Counted from the first letter of the stretch, positions 34,343-46,929 are shown. The stretch is 64,000 bases of DNA from Pagrus major (GCF_040436345.1 NC_133233.1:960492-1024491); one strand, 5' to 3'. Numbers and translations: made by a program. The notes: generated by a model from the sequence alone, not told the origin.

Positions 34343-37300
34343 CAGGGCCGGTTCTAGAAAATGATGACTAGGGGTGCATCTCAGATCAGAGGGGGTGCAC
34401 ATGCCTGGCATGTTATACAACACTAAATTATGCATTGTCCCATCATTTCAAGCGGAATGATACTAGCAAAACAAGGATGTTTAAAGTGTCTTTCAAATGC
34501 TTTATTGCAGCAATATTGTAGCAGAACAACGAAAATGCTACATTTAGTCTTGGCTACCTCACCCATCAGATGATCTAGCAACAGATATTTCTTATCTTGG
34601 AAATAAAACATAGAAATTCTAACTAATTTTATCCATACAGTTCAAAACCACCACTAAATATAACAGTTTTTTTAAGTGGAATGATACCAGTCAAACATTT
34701 AAAGTGCATTTTTGCAGCAATATTCCTGCAGAACAAAGAAAATGCTTTAGTCTGGGCTACCTCGCCCATCAGACAATATTTCTTAGCCTGAAAATGAAAC
34801 ATAGAAAAATAAATAACAAAAATAAATATAACCTGTGATGTCCATTTAATCTGGCAGAAACCGCCATACCACAGCATAAGGTGCAGGTTTTATGGGAGTG
34901 GAGACAGTCTTCTGTGTAGGCACTTCCAGAATAGTTGCACACTGACACCACCAGGGGGCACATGACCTTTATTGGACAAAGAGAGATGACAAAGGTTAAA
35001 CTAAGCTCATAAAAATAACATAGGACACAGTAAAACAGAATTCTATTTAAAATATAGGCCCACCTAGAGGAACAGCATACCTTTACTTAGTAGAGCTGCA
35101 GCCTCCTTGAAGATGTGTTGAATCTTCTCAGCAGTTTCTCTCTCCATTCTCCAGTGAACTTTTGGGTAAGGTCCTTCTCAACAGCAATCTGAATCAGATG
35201 AGCTTTTCTTTTGTGCAACATGCTCCTTCTGTGTTCACTGAACACATTCTTCAACATTGAGAATGAATTTTCACATGTTGCAGTTGATGCGCCAAAGGTT
35301 AAGCTGAGCTTCAGTGTTTCTATGACAGTTGGCATAGCTGCCAGAGACATGCTGTATGTTTTCAAAATGTCCTGCGCTGTCCAGCTTTTGTGTTTGTCAG
35401 ATTTGGCCATTTCATCTTTCAGAAAGCGTTTTGCCACAGTAAACTCAGCTTCTTTAGCATCTATCCCTGTCAAGTCCAACAGAGGCTTAACTTTGTTGAC
35501 ATCCATGAAATGTTCACTCTCTGGGTGTACGGCACACAGCGCCTGTACTAGTTGGCTATTTCTTTCATTAAATCTAGCAGTCATTTCTCCCACTACTGCA
35601 TCCAGAGTACTGAAATACAATCTTTTGCACTCTGTCTTCTCTCCCACTTCTTTGTGACGGTGACCAACTGGTGTTTCCACCACAAAGTCTTTCAAGTGAC
35701 TGGTCATCTTTTCTCTTCGTCGTTTGGATTGTGAGGGCGTGGCAGTGGAAGGTTCTGTCATCTCTCTCTCTTTTGTGCATTTCTCCCAAAGTGCATCAAA
35801 CTGACTGTCACTCCTAAGTTCTTCCACACATTCAAGTGCACTTTGGACAAGACAGACACCAGTGTAGAGGTCAGTGGATTTTGCTTGGAGTGCAGTATTG
35901 GGGGGATCCAGCAAAGCCAATATCTGATGTGTCATACAGGCAATGAATGGAAAACTGGGTTCGGTAATGGCCTTCAAAAGCCCCGTGGCTTCAATTCGCA
36001 CATCTGCTCCAATGGTCAGGATGCCTTCAATTTCCTGTAGAAGGTGGACAATGTCGTCACAGCTGTTCATGATCACTTTCACTGTGGCCAGATGGCCAGT
36101 CCACCGTTGCTCAAGCAGCCGCTTCAACTTCTCTCCTGTGTAGACTGCAGCTACTGTAGGTTTCCTTAAGAACTTGTAGAGAGAGTTACATACACCAAAG
36201 AAGTTCTCCAATGCATTATCAGATGACATGGCATTCACTACCACTAGGTGAAGCTGGTGATTAAAACAGTGCACATAAGGCACCTCCCTCTGTAGTTCTT
36301 CTTGTATGAGTTTCTGCATTCCTCCATGTACACCTGACATGACGCTTGCCCCATCATAGCACTGGCTTAGCATCTTCCCTGTATTTAATCCAATATCTTC
36401 CAACTGTGACAAAACGAGTTGAGTTAGAGACTTAGCATCACAGTGTTTACTGGTTGGCATTGAAATAAGTCTCTCTTTCACACTGTTGTCAGTTTTATCC
36501 ACAAAGCGAAGCACTATTGAGATATTTTCACATCCCGTGGGGTCTTTGGTGCCGTCCACTTTTAATGTGTACCACACATCTCCAATGTCATTCACAATTT
36601 CCTCAGTTATGATTTTGCTCATTAGTTCAATTATTTCATTTTGTATATGATTTGATGTGTATGTAGCATTGGCAGGGATGGTATCAAAAATCTTCTTAAA
36701 GTCCTTGTCCTTTTTAAGTGTGTAATCCATCATGGCTAAAAAAAGACCACTACTTGTCTCACCTTTTGTATCCAAAGCCTCAACAGAGCCACGGAAAGGG
36801 AGCTGGTTTATAGCCAGGAATTGAATGATGTCCACAATCGATGTCACATAAATGCGGTTTCTCTCAAGCTGGTCTTCATTCACAAGCGTAGACACCTCAG
36901 TTTTAGTCCCTTCTCTTCTGATCCTCTCCTGCCACAACGCCACTGATGTCATGTGTTCTCTGCTTGCTTCATGCCTTGCCAGTCCCTTATCGCGCACAAG
37001 AGCATGGCGCCAGTTGTTGTAGCCACTAGTGGTAAAGGCATCTCTTTTACTATGGCCAAATCCAAACTTCCTACACGCGTAGCAAAATACCGCATCATTT
37101 TTGCAGGAATATTCTAGCCATTCTCTGTTATCAAACCATGAGCTGCAAAAGGAGCGCTTTACCCCTCCAAAAAATGATGACGGATATTTCTGTAAACGCA
37201 CTTAAAGTGGTTCCTCCATACCTAGGTCGTCGGGTGGGCCGGGCACCTGCTCATGGGGTGAAGGGAGGGGGGACGGCGGCGGCAGCGGCTCGGGCAGGAG

Positions 37301-37618
37301 TGAGCAGCCCGACGAAGCTGCAGCAGCAGCTTCATGAATTTCAAGTTGAGATCGAGTCTCTGTTCTCATCATGACCACCGTTGTCCGACCTGCTGGCGTG
37401 GTTCTGCTTGAACCACTTCCGAATATCCATTGTTTACGTTATGTTAACGGTGCTGCAGAGAGCAGCGTTTTGCTGGTGCAGGTAACTGCGCGCTGGACGC
37501 AGATGAGTGATGTGCATTGACGCGCGCGCACTTTTTTTCCCCTCTTTTCAACGGAGCATGCAAACACATAAACTGAGGGTGCAATGCATGCTTATGCACC
37601 CTCGTAGAACCGGGCCTG
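34343..37618 (-). mobile_element. Inner hAT transposon (ZMYM1-like transposase) nested in the outer hAT
   Basis: Ends CAGGGCCGGTTCTAG at 34343 and, reverse complemented, CAGGCCCGGTTCTACG at 37618. The exact 8-bp duplication CTCTTTGA is at 34335-34342 and 37619-37626. It is inserted in the transposase exon of the outer hAT, so it is the younger insertion. Confidence 0.93.
35087..37430 (-). pseudogene. hAT transposase, zinc finger MYM-type protein 1-like, nearly full length
   Basis: The main frame 37201-35087 codes for about 700 residues without a stop. It has a TTF-type zinc-finger region (WLEYSCKNDAVFCYACRKFG, RHEASREHM), the RNase-H-like core (YTLKVDGTKD, LSQCYDGASVMSG, YVHCFNHQLHLVV, EQRWTGHLATVKV) and the C-terminal dimerisation region (LTFGASTATCENSFSMLKNV, EHRRSMLHKRKAHL). 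This frame has no Met start. The likely N-terminus begins at ATG 37430 (MDIRKWFKQNH), shifts frame near 37350, and meets a TAA just before VRLQKYPSSFFG at 37201. So the body is intact but the first ~75 codons are damaged. An alternative is an unrecognised intron there. Confidence 0.82.
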
Positions 37619-40612
37619 CTCTTTGATTTTTTGTCATAAGGTATGACACTGGATAAAGGAGACTCTATGGTCTTCTGTTGCTGCTGCACAGGCGTTGTTT
37701 TGGGGGGAAGACTAGTACTTGTTCCGGGCTGTGTTTGTAAAAGTTCTCCGTGCTCAAGCGGGTGGCGCTGCTTCAGGTGATGGAAAAGATTAGTGGTATT
37801 CCCCGTCTTTGTCGGAACATGTGCTTGACATAATTTGCAGTGCACACTGCTCTGTTTCGTGTCGGACTTTAAAAAACCAAAATGCCTCCACACCACCGAA
37901 CTTTTCGGGCCCTTCTTGTCAACGATGTCATCCCTTACGTCTTGGGCTTCCGTCATTTCCTTCGTCGGAGCACTCATTTTCTTTTTTTTAAACTGCTGCA
38001 GCAGCACAAACAAACACGCCGCGACTAGCTGCTGGCATGGCTCTATTCCAGCCACGTGATTGGTTCAGTGCGGTGCAACTCTCGTTGTCATTGGCTATTC
38101 GTATTGTCTGTCAAAATATGGACAAATGTAATCTATCGAAAATTATATCGACCATGTTTCATATCTCTATCGAGGAAAAGTTTTCATTGATAATTATCAT
38201 TATCGTTTTATCGCCCAGCCCTAACTCCAATACTTCCAACGGTGCTCATAGTGTCTATCTGTGTAGGACAAGTCCTTCAAGGCGTGTCAAAGAGGATTAC
38301 GCAAAGGGGATCATCAGCTTGTTTCCATACCTGGCTGATCCAAGGAGCAAGTTGGGTTATGTAAGTACAGAAAACAATAAATTCAGCATTTACTCTTCAC
38401 TTCTAAACTCAAGACATTTTTCAGGCATGATGTATATCTAGATTTTTTTGCTTGGCTATGGTTTGAGTAAAACTAAAGATACTAACATTTATGCATGTCC
38501 ACCATCTCTGCCATCTTTCCCTAACTCTTACTTTAAAACCCTTTCCTGACTTTGAGTTTAAAACCCTTTTTTAGTTTAGTACTCCAGTCCTGAGCAAGTT
38601 CAGCTCAGCTGCTGAAGTTTTAAGATTAAAAGTGTGAAGATATTTTCTCCTGCTGATTTAAACATATTCAAAATATTTCATTTTGAATAACACCTTTTAG
38701 GAGCATTATTACAATGCAGAAGATGGGAGTATCTGGCTTGGAGACTGAAGTTTGTCCAAAAGGAAGCTTCTGGTGGACAAAAGAAGGCCATGAGACTGTC
38801 AAAAACACAAACAGGTATGTGTTATTGTTACCTGGAACCAAACTGTACACATGAAAAACCTGGCAGAGTTCCCAAGCCTTATTTATTAAATCCTAGGACA
38901 CTGTCATGTCCATATCCACTGTTACAGGGTGCCCAACAGCTGATCGAGACTTGAGAGAGGACAGTCACCTAATGACAGACATCTTGTGCTCTGAGGCCTT
39001 TGCACTGATGAAGCATACAGCTGATGAAGGAATTGTTATGACTAAGATGAGGCAGACCTTCAACTATCGCCGAAATATCATTCATGATCCAGTGAAGTCC
39101 TTTGACATCTTTCTGGCCTTCCCGAGATTCCTGGACATAGAAGTATTAGTACGTTGATCTTAAACTACCTTCATTGTAACTTGTAAAAATTGACTTGCAT
39201 GTTGGAAAAAAGTGACTATTAAAATTGTATGAGTTAAGGAGATTTAACAACTTGACCTCATCTATTCTACAGATTGAGCAAGATTTTACTTTGCTGTTTG
39301 ATGATGCCATCTCTGCAAAGTTCCTGGAGAAGTGGCCCACTACATACAAGAAAAAAGTCCTCGAGCAAAGCTGTGGTCTCACACAGTCAGATGACCTTCA
39401 GTACCTCATTCAGAATGCGGAATCCACAGCAGAAGTGGAAAGTGGTGAGGCAAAAATAAATGCATTATATTGTTGTTGTTCTGGTTTGGTTGTGATAAGA
39501 TTTAATGTTTTAGGAAAGAGCACTTGATGTAGTTAATTTCATTGTATTTTGTATAAATGGGAGCATAAGAAGTGCAACACTGCCACCTGCTTACCATTTT
39601 CGGTACAGCAAGTAGTGATTTGTTTTTTGTATTAAACTTTATTATGGAAGTGTTTTTTTGTTTTTTTCTTTATTACTTGTTCTTTCAGGATGGGACCTGA
39701 TCCTTGTACACCTGCTGCCACCGTCACCTCATGGCCGCAAGAGACCGGGAAAGCTCTCCGCCAGACAAGCATGTGAGAATCTTGTGAAGTTCATCAAGGT
39801 AAGGCTGCAATACAGGAAACATCACTAGCTATATCACGCTACATGTTGTATTTTTGTAGTTATTTACTGGATGAACAATCATAATTTGCATATATCAACA
39901 TTTCTCTCTCTTCCTATAGCCAACACTTATTTTTTCTTCAGTTCTAAACTTTGAACTTTTCTCACTTAAGTTGACACAACACTAATGCCACCTTGTGGTC
40001 TGAATGTGCAACATTACAAATGAAAACTTGTGTAATACATTAACTTTATTTTTAAACACTTCCATATGAATTGTGAATCATGAACTATTATAGTGAATAA
40101 AAGATACAAAAGTCATTCCAAACGTTCATTTTATTGCAACTAGAAATGCAACTAGCTAGTAGTTTTGTCCCTAATCCTAACAAGTCTAATCATGTCATGT
40201 TATCTGTATGTTTTTTTTTTTTTTAGATGTTTTTTCCAACTATTTTCAGATGGTTCATTTTAACAGCAGACTAATGAAACTCTTTGTGTCACAGACGGGG
40301 ACCAGCATCCAGGGGCATCTCGATGGCATCACAGAAAGCCTTCAACCATACCTGCTTGCAGTGGGAACTCAGAGGAGTGTGATTCACAAGTACTTTATTG
40401 TCATTGACAAACATGCAATACCTTGTAAATCATCCGGCTCTCTTGCCTGTTTTGATGAGCTTTTCAAAGCTCACTTTGTCTTTGGTACTTCATACAACCA
40501 CGATCTGGTCAATGTGTACAACTTCCTGCAGACAACCATTTATGAAATCGATATTGATACAACCAAGGTGAATCCTAGAGTTGCAGAGTTGAGGGCTCGG
40601 ATGCTGCGTTGA

Positions 40613-41566
40613 GTAGATTGTCTTTTTTTTCTGTGAGGGCTTCACTACAGAATTAAGGTGATCTGAAATGTTCTGTTTTATTTGTAAGAGCTCTCAGGCA
40701 AATGCTAATTCCCTGACAAAGCACTTGAAAGTGATCCACGGTCTTTGCTCTGGTTTCTGATCTATTTATTTTACCTTTAAAAACCTTGCAGTGTATAATG
40801 ACTGAGTGTAAGAAGTTATATAGTGAGTGAAATTCAGTTATATTTATAATAAAGTTAAATTCTATTTAGAGTCAAATTCAATTCATCATAAATTTTATTT
40901 GGAGTAAAATTCAGTTCTATTTATAGTAAAATTTAACTCTATTTTGAATAAAATTCTATTTATAATAAAACGTATTTCTATTTTGAATAAAATTCTATTT
41001 ATGATAAAATTTAATTCTATTTTTTTTGTGACAAACTTTTTTTTGAACATTATATTACAAACATAGTGCCATCGCCCTGTCATTAAAGATTCTTTAAAGG
41101 AAAAGAAAAAGAAAAAAAATATATACATATATATTGTACACATAAGTAAACAGAAAGAGGGGAAGTAAGGGACAGGAGATAAGTCGACCTACAAAGATAA
41201 AGTAAGCAATAAAAAATAAAAAATAAAAATTTCCTGACCCACCAGTGGGAGAAATTTAATTCTATTTTGAATAAAATTCAGTTCTATTTATAATAAAATT
41301 TAATTCTATTTTGAGTAAAATTCACTTCTGTAAAGAGTAAAATTCAGTTCTATACTAGGGTAGAGGAGTTTTTATTTTATACTAAATGGAGTGAATTATT
41401 ATGTAAAGTATTTGCACTAAATAGAGTAAATTTAACTCTGAAAGTTTAACTCTGCCATGAGAGTAAATTTTACTCCATTCAGACTGGGACCAAATGTTGT
41501 CTTTTTTAGAGTGAAATTTTATTCAATTTGAGTAAAATTTACTCAACCAATTTTACTGTGTACCAA
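40613..41566. repeat. AT-rich tandem/subterminal repeats ending TTTTACTGTG
   Basis: Repeated GAGTAAAATTCAGTTCTATT-like units in both orientations from about 40830. They are broken at 41024-41250 by an unrelated A-rich segment and end in CAACCAATTTTACTGTG at about 41562. Such subterminal repeats next to a sharp end resemble the terminus of a DNA transposon. I could not find the matching left end. Confidence 0.5.
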
Positions 41567-42344
41567 ATTATGTAATTAACTTCATAAATGTGTATACTGT
41601 AGTTTTGTCTAACCTGTGGCAAGGTGAAAGGTTCTGCTCTCTGCTCTTCTCTTTGGCTGGCATCTTCATTACTTTCTTGAGAATAACACAAGTCCATTAT
41701 TCATCAAAAACATAAGATAAAGAGGGGGAGAGATGGGGTAGGGACAGAGACAGAGAGATAGTAGTTGTTACAATAATATTGTAAAGTTAGTGAGAGAAAG
41801 GGAGAGAACATTTAGTTTAACAAGTTCAACTCAAATATACATACATGCATAGGATACTGTATACAATACATATCAATCTTAATGTTGTATTAATGTTCAT
41901 ATTACTGTTATTGTGTACTGTCCAAATATTTGGACAACTTGTATTTTGATGCTTTGGCAACATTGTTGTTGAAACGTTCATGCCAGTAAAGCCTTTTGAA
42001 TTGAACTGAATTCACTTCACAAGGTGAATAGTTAGCTAATTAACAGTAGTTGCTGTAAATGCTGTAATGTTACCGATCGTTTCAACATGATGTTACATCA
42101 GCCTTAAGGTCTTTAAACACCAGGTACGTTATGAATAAACAACACGAAAAACACCCGTGCCAGCTGTGCACATTTTGGTGAAGCTATCCTTTCAGATTCA
42201 TAACTGTTGCAGTATGTCCACAAATGTCAGGACTTGAATGATATTGGGTATGGCAGTCTATAAGTAATATAGTATCTTATACATAACTGTTAAACAGTAT
42301 ACCTTAAGCTCGTAAGACAGAGGACAAGAACCGGGCTTATGGCG
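41567..42344. other. No gene recognised
   Basis: AT-rich spacer with a GAGAGA-type purine run at about 41720-41810. Confidence 0.4.
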
Positions 42345-42778
42345 TTATATTTGAGTCAAAAGTCGCGCGAGCGATAACACATCTGCACACGCGCAGATTT
42401 CAACTGCCGCGCGCACTTGTTTGATCTTTGCGCGCATATTCAGCAACAGAGTGAAGCAGAGGCAGGTGCGAGCAAGTAAAAAACGACAGCGACATGCACA
42501 ACAACACTGTGCAGCTGCTTTGCGTGCGCTGGCTCGCTCTCTCTCTCCCCTGTGCTCTGCTGTGGAGCTCTGCTCACTGGAAGCAAGGACTTTTGACACT
42601 TTGGGGGTTGAGACCAAGGCTGACCCCGGCCCTCTTATAATTGGTCATTTTCCAGCCCCCCACGTGGGTGCCTTTTCAGTTTTCTGCTGATGACAGCTTC
42701 CGTCACAGACAGGAAGCTCAGTGGTAGCAGAGGCAAATTGGAAGAAGAAGAAGGAGAAGAAGAAGAAGAAGAGCAGTA
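42345..42778 (+). promoter_or_regulatory. CpG-rich upstream region of integrase copy 2
   Basis: GC-rich segment with several CGCG/GCGC sites at 42360-42540, CCCCACGTGGG at 42658-42668, and a GAA-rich 5' leader (42742-42776), just before ATG 42779. The promoter role is inferred from position and composition. Confidence 0.45.
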
Positions 42779-42974
42779 ATGGCGACACCTGAAGATTTAC
42801 CGGTAAGTAACAACCTTGCTTATTAGTGATGTTGAGTCAGAAGGGTTCCATTCGTTCTCTCTTGGTATTTCTCTATCCACCTTTCTCCCAACTTCACACA
42901 ATGGAAGCCGTTTTTTATCATCAGGTGGAACTGTATGTTTACGTTTCGATGGTTTCAGTAGCTGTCATAGTGGT

Positions 42975-43590
42975 GGCAAACCCATGGATCTAACGCTGGC
43001 TTTTAACTATGTATCAATCCCCAGTCAATTCATGTTTTTTTGCTTTACAAGTATTGATGAGGCGCCGTTAGTTTTCAGCTCTTTTAATATATCGTTCCAT
43101 CGTCCTTGCCAACATCAACACCGTAAGAGCTGTTACGTGAACACAAAATATATACAAATCAATAAATGTAGCTATATACAAATTCATAACAATACAATAA
43201 CAATAACAATACAATAACATTACAGTCACTATCACTAAAACATCAGAAGACACAACAAACGATACCTTGTTGCCATTTTGGCGGGGAGCTCACAAGATAT
43301 TGAAATATATGTAGCAAAGCACACTCCTTGCTTCCTTTTCGTGTACTCTCTATGACAGTTAACTTTCTCCCATTATATCTGTAGTTATGACAACAAAGTT
43401 ATATGATAAAGATTCGAAACAACAAAATAGAATAATGATACTACTACTACTAATAATAATAATAATATGGATTAGAATATATAATTAATTGTAAATAAAA
43501 ACATGCACTGTTTTATATGTCTTTTACAATGAACATCATACAAATGATCATACAGTAGTTAAAAGTCAGCGTTAGATCCATGGGTTTGCC
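42975..43590. mobile_element. MITE with ~35-bp terminal inverted repeats
   Basis: The left end GGCAAACCCATGGATCTAAC and the right end, reverse complemented, match for about 35 bp with one mismatch. The interior has no coding capacity. No target duplication could be fixed. It lies in the first intron of integrase copy 2. Confidence 0.7.
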
Positions 43591-44421
43591 GCGACACGGA
43601 GCAGAGACCTGCAGTCCGGTGGTGCAGTCTGTCTCTCTGAAGCAGAGGATGGTGGTCGTCTTCATTTCCGTCATTTATTGAGGAAATACGGTAACTAACC
43701 ATCACAATTAATGATGTAACATTAAATAAAACCAACATAGCGGTCGGAAATACTAATATTATTTATTGTTATTTACTAGTAAGCCATGTTCTAAGCGAGA
43801 TAATATATAGTGAATTGGCCGAAAAACAACTCCCTGAAACCCCATTACATATGTGTGTTTACAGGGCATGTGTTGTCTGATATGAACTTCTGTCTTTTTT
43901 ATATGTATGAAATGTTTTATGTGAATAAGGATCATAATTTTTAATGCGATCTTTAAAGTTCTGCTTTCCATGTCAACAGGGCATCCTAAGACATGAGATG
44001 ATTTCGAGGCTCAAAAAAAAGTTAGTCAGCTCTCTCAAGAGCACCTCTTGACTTGGACTTCCTGCTGTTCACATGTCGACAAGAGCTCTATCTATTTGAA
44101 GCACTGTCAAGGCATGTAAATATCTCCCCAGAACTTGTACTGCCCTTACAGGAATTGCTCAGGCATTGCAGAATTACTGGGTGTTTCAGCCAGTATGGTC
44201 AAGACTTTACAGACCAGGAGCTGGATGAGACAGTCCAACAAATAAAAGCTGAAATGCCAGCAGCAGGCTACCACATGGTGAAAGGGAGGCTGAAGTCACT
44301 TGGAATACATGTGCAGTGGAGGAGAGTTGCTGCATCAATGCACCGAGGAGACTCACTTGGGATTCTTTCCAGTTCCTATAATATCTGCAACACATTGTTG
44401 CTCATGTCAGAAAATATTTAA

Positions 44422-44909
44422 ATAAGTCAGTTTGTAATACAACTTCAGCATTAAATACTGGTACCAAGCATGAATAATTAAAATTAAATTCATTTCAATC
44501 AAATGCAAGGGTGTTTTCCATGTTGCTCATACTGAAGACATGAAGAACATGTTCACATACGATGATAGCAAAGTAGAGAGTGAATGAGGGGAGATATCAG
44601 ATGAGTCAACATGATTTCATTCATTTTGTTGCCCCAGTCCACACTGCCTTTGATTCCTGTTTCCAGATAAACCAGGATGTTTGTTGTGGGCTATTACTAG
44701 ACAGAATTTCAACATGGAATCTGGGATTGTAGTGTTAAAGGTTTAGTAATGTAATTTCTTATACTCTGTCACTTCTTGGGCTGTAATTTTGTAGACCAGG
44801 TGCAAGCTTATCCAGGCGCACTTTGCAAGTTTTGTGCGCTAGAGTTCTGTGCATTATTCCTTACTGACAGATTGCTACACATTTTTTTATCTTTGTGCTT
44901 GCACCTCAG
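44422..44909 (+). other. Intron of integrase copy 2
   Basis: This is where the exon with the first catalytic Asp would be expected. I find no such exon in any frame. Confidence 0.5.
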
Positions 44910-45991
44910 GTTAAGAAGTGATCAAGGCGTGGAGAATGTGGAAATTGCACGACACATGTTCACCATCCGTGGAACTGGCCGAAGAAGTTTCCTGTCTGGA
45001 AAAAGTGTCCACAATGAAAGGTATTTTCAAATTCTGCACGCCTGTCCTGGTGTTGGGATTGGTCTGAGATTCTCAGGCTGTTACCTGTCCAAACTCGAGT
45101 TGGTGCTGACCGAATTGACCTGATGATCAACACTCATCTGACCTGACTGAGCCCCGGTATAAGCAGAAGTGCAAGATACAGCAAAATAAGATAATACTGC
45201 CATGCTTGCACTAAAGCCAAAAACAAGTCGTTTCTGACATGAAATATGCCATAATTTATTACACATGGCACCAATAAAAATGGAAATCCCAGCTCTGAGT
45301 AAATAAAAGGTGTGAAAAAACAAAAACACACTGCTAAATCTGAACAGCGCACCCATCACTGTAATATTTAAGCTTCAATTAAGAGGTTGAAATAATGTTA
45401 ATTTCTGTCTTTGAAGGATTGAACGCTTGTGCCGTGATGTCAGGACATGTGTCACATCAAAATATTACCGTGATCTCCATAACCTTGAAACTGATCATCT
45501 TCTTAATGTGTCCTCCAAAGGTAAGGGTCATTTGGAGTAAAAAACAGATGATGCTAATCCTTGTAAAATTGGTAAGTTTCAACAGGATTAGATTGGTTGA
45601 CAAATGTCAGGGCTACTGTAATGAACATTAATGGAATCACGGTTCATTGCAGATCTCTAACTTTTGAATTATCAAAATGTTACAAAAACACTAGAAAAAC
45701 CATCATGGATTAATTAATAATTTCAAAAGGCAACCCTGTACTTAATGTTAAATTGTATAGGCTGTGTTTGATGTGCACCTATAAACGTAGTGATTTACTA
45801 CTACCCTGTCCTCAACAGAAGATCTTCCTGCTGTGCACATGACCTTCTTTCCAAAACTGAAGGCAGACCTGGAGGCTTTTGTCGAGGCCTGGAACAACCA
45901 CCCTCTCAGAAGTGAAGGGAACAAAACTCCTGAACAGCTCTGGCATGCAGGAAGGATGCTCAGACCAGTTGACCAGCCGGAGAATCCTGAG

Positions 45992-46929
45992 GTTACCTTT
46001 TCCTTTTTAAATGACTGCAATTCTCCAGTGTACCATTCAAATTATTTTAAATTACTTAACCGTTATTTTCAGGTGAAAAGTTACAGAAATTTGCTTTAAG
46101 TACTTCACTTGGGTACAGCATTTTCATTTGCTTTATTTATATGGCACCAAATCACAACATATATCATCTCAAGGCACTTTTCATCGTTATAATGGAGTAT
46201 TTCAATTTTCTGCCTCATGACTTCAAGTCCACTACAACTTTGGGGATAAAATATGCAGTTTCATTTAAAAAAAATTGTTTGCATATTACAAGCTGTATCT
46301 ATTAAAGCCCATTTCTGAGAGTTAAAGTAATGAGTATTGAGTTATAAGATAAAAAGACAAAAGTGTGAGATACGTATATGTAGTTTTTGCTTCCAATTTG
46401 TAACCTTTTCTCATAATTTGGGGTTACTGTACATGTTCAAATAAAGTTATAACATGGACTTAATCATCTTATAAGTATGACTTTGACCTATTTTTTTTTA
46501 CATTTAAATCATAATAATGATTGTGAATCTATGTTTTTCTATTAATTCTCATAATTTTAAGTCTCATCAACCTTCTATATCAATTAGCCAGCCTAGCACA
46601 TCTTTAAAATAATTTCATTCATCAGCCATCAGATTAGTAACAAAAGTGTTTTGTATCATTTAACTTTACCTTAAACTATAACGTTTATTCCCAGAAAATT
46701 AGTTTTGCACTAGGTACTTTTAATAGCCAACATTACAAAACTTTTACTCAAGTAATTTTTGCTTATGTGACTGTCAGAAACTTGATATCTCAATTTGTTC
46801 AAGTATGCTTTTTTGTTACTTTATACAAAACTGCCACTAAAGCCAAAACATTTAGGATAACTCATTGCATGTGTTGCTGTAGATATGGAATGAGACATGG
46901 TGTGTTACTCTGTCTTCTACAATTTCCAG
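45992..46929 (+). other. Last intron of integrase copy 2
   Basis: AT-rich intron with no repeat recognised. Confidence 0.5.

Larger units (their letters stand above)
32253..37977 (-). pseudogene. Outer hAT transposase (ZBED1/4-like), interrupted
   Basis: The first part, from ATG 37977, gives a BED finger (VVWRHFGFLKSD, CKLCQAHVP, NTTNLFHHLKQRH) and stops at the inner hAT. After one TCAAAGAG duplication copy is discounted the frame resumes at 34334 (KKSK/RHRDITN). It continues with MLPISTVENKGFKWMLKVVD, DMWSS, SLTAHFIDKDW and TDSGTNIVKA to a donor at 33815. A second exon (about 33271-32930) has TPTRWGSRQKMIERV-like sequence with an in-frame TAA after WQDL. The C-terminal piece 32929-32253 includes LVDPRFKVQY and the dimerisation motif (LCIPATSTPSERVFSTGG) after another frameshift. 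The transposase is inactive. Confidence 0.82.
31693..38223 (-). mobile_element. Outer hAT (ZBED-type) transposon in a SAMD3-like intron
   Basis: Ends TAGAGCTGGGCGATATG at 31693 and, reverse complemented, TAGGGCTGGGCGATAAA at 38223. They are flanked by the exact 8-bp duplication ACTCCAAT at 31685-31692 and 38224-38231. It carries a minus-strand spliced transposase, itself split by a second hAT (34343-37618). Without the inner element it would be about 3.2 kb. Confidence 0.93.
30695..40612 (+). pseudogene. SAMD3-like gene, copy 2, with hAT-filled intron; probably decaying
   Basis: Exons: 30695-30766 (FSIPTSDLKVFDDSKTEVDE, then TAG), 31165-31259, 31464-31600, 38267-38360, 38701-38814, 38928-39148, 39273-39444, 39689-39798 and 40295-40612. 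Core features include KPGGERIINEYARTKSLTDS, RRRDMVKILVAHMT, VKEDYAKGIISLFPYL, YLAWRLKFVQKE, KMRQTFNYRRNIIHDP, FLAFPRFLDIEVL and a C-terminal NPRVAELRARMLR. All junctions keep frame except a one-base shift inside 38701-38814 (EHYYNAEDGS then YLAWRLK) and the stop ending the first exon, which abuts a SINE. It is a relative of the gene carried by the CACTA-like element, on the opposite strand. The 31600-38267 intron holds two nested hATs. The function of the family is unknown. Confidence 0.72.

Noticed and set aside
42345..42690. Opposing Arg/Ala/Cys-rich frames in the CpG-rich region upstream of integrase copy 2
   Set aside because: Composition-driven frames in GC-rich DNA without motifs; better read as promoter/5' leader.
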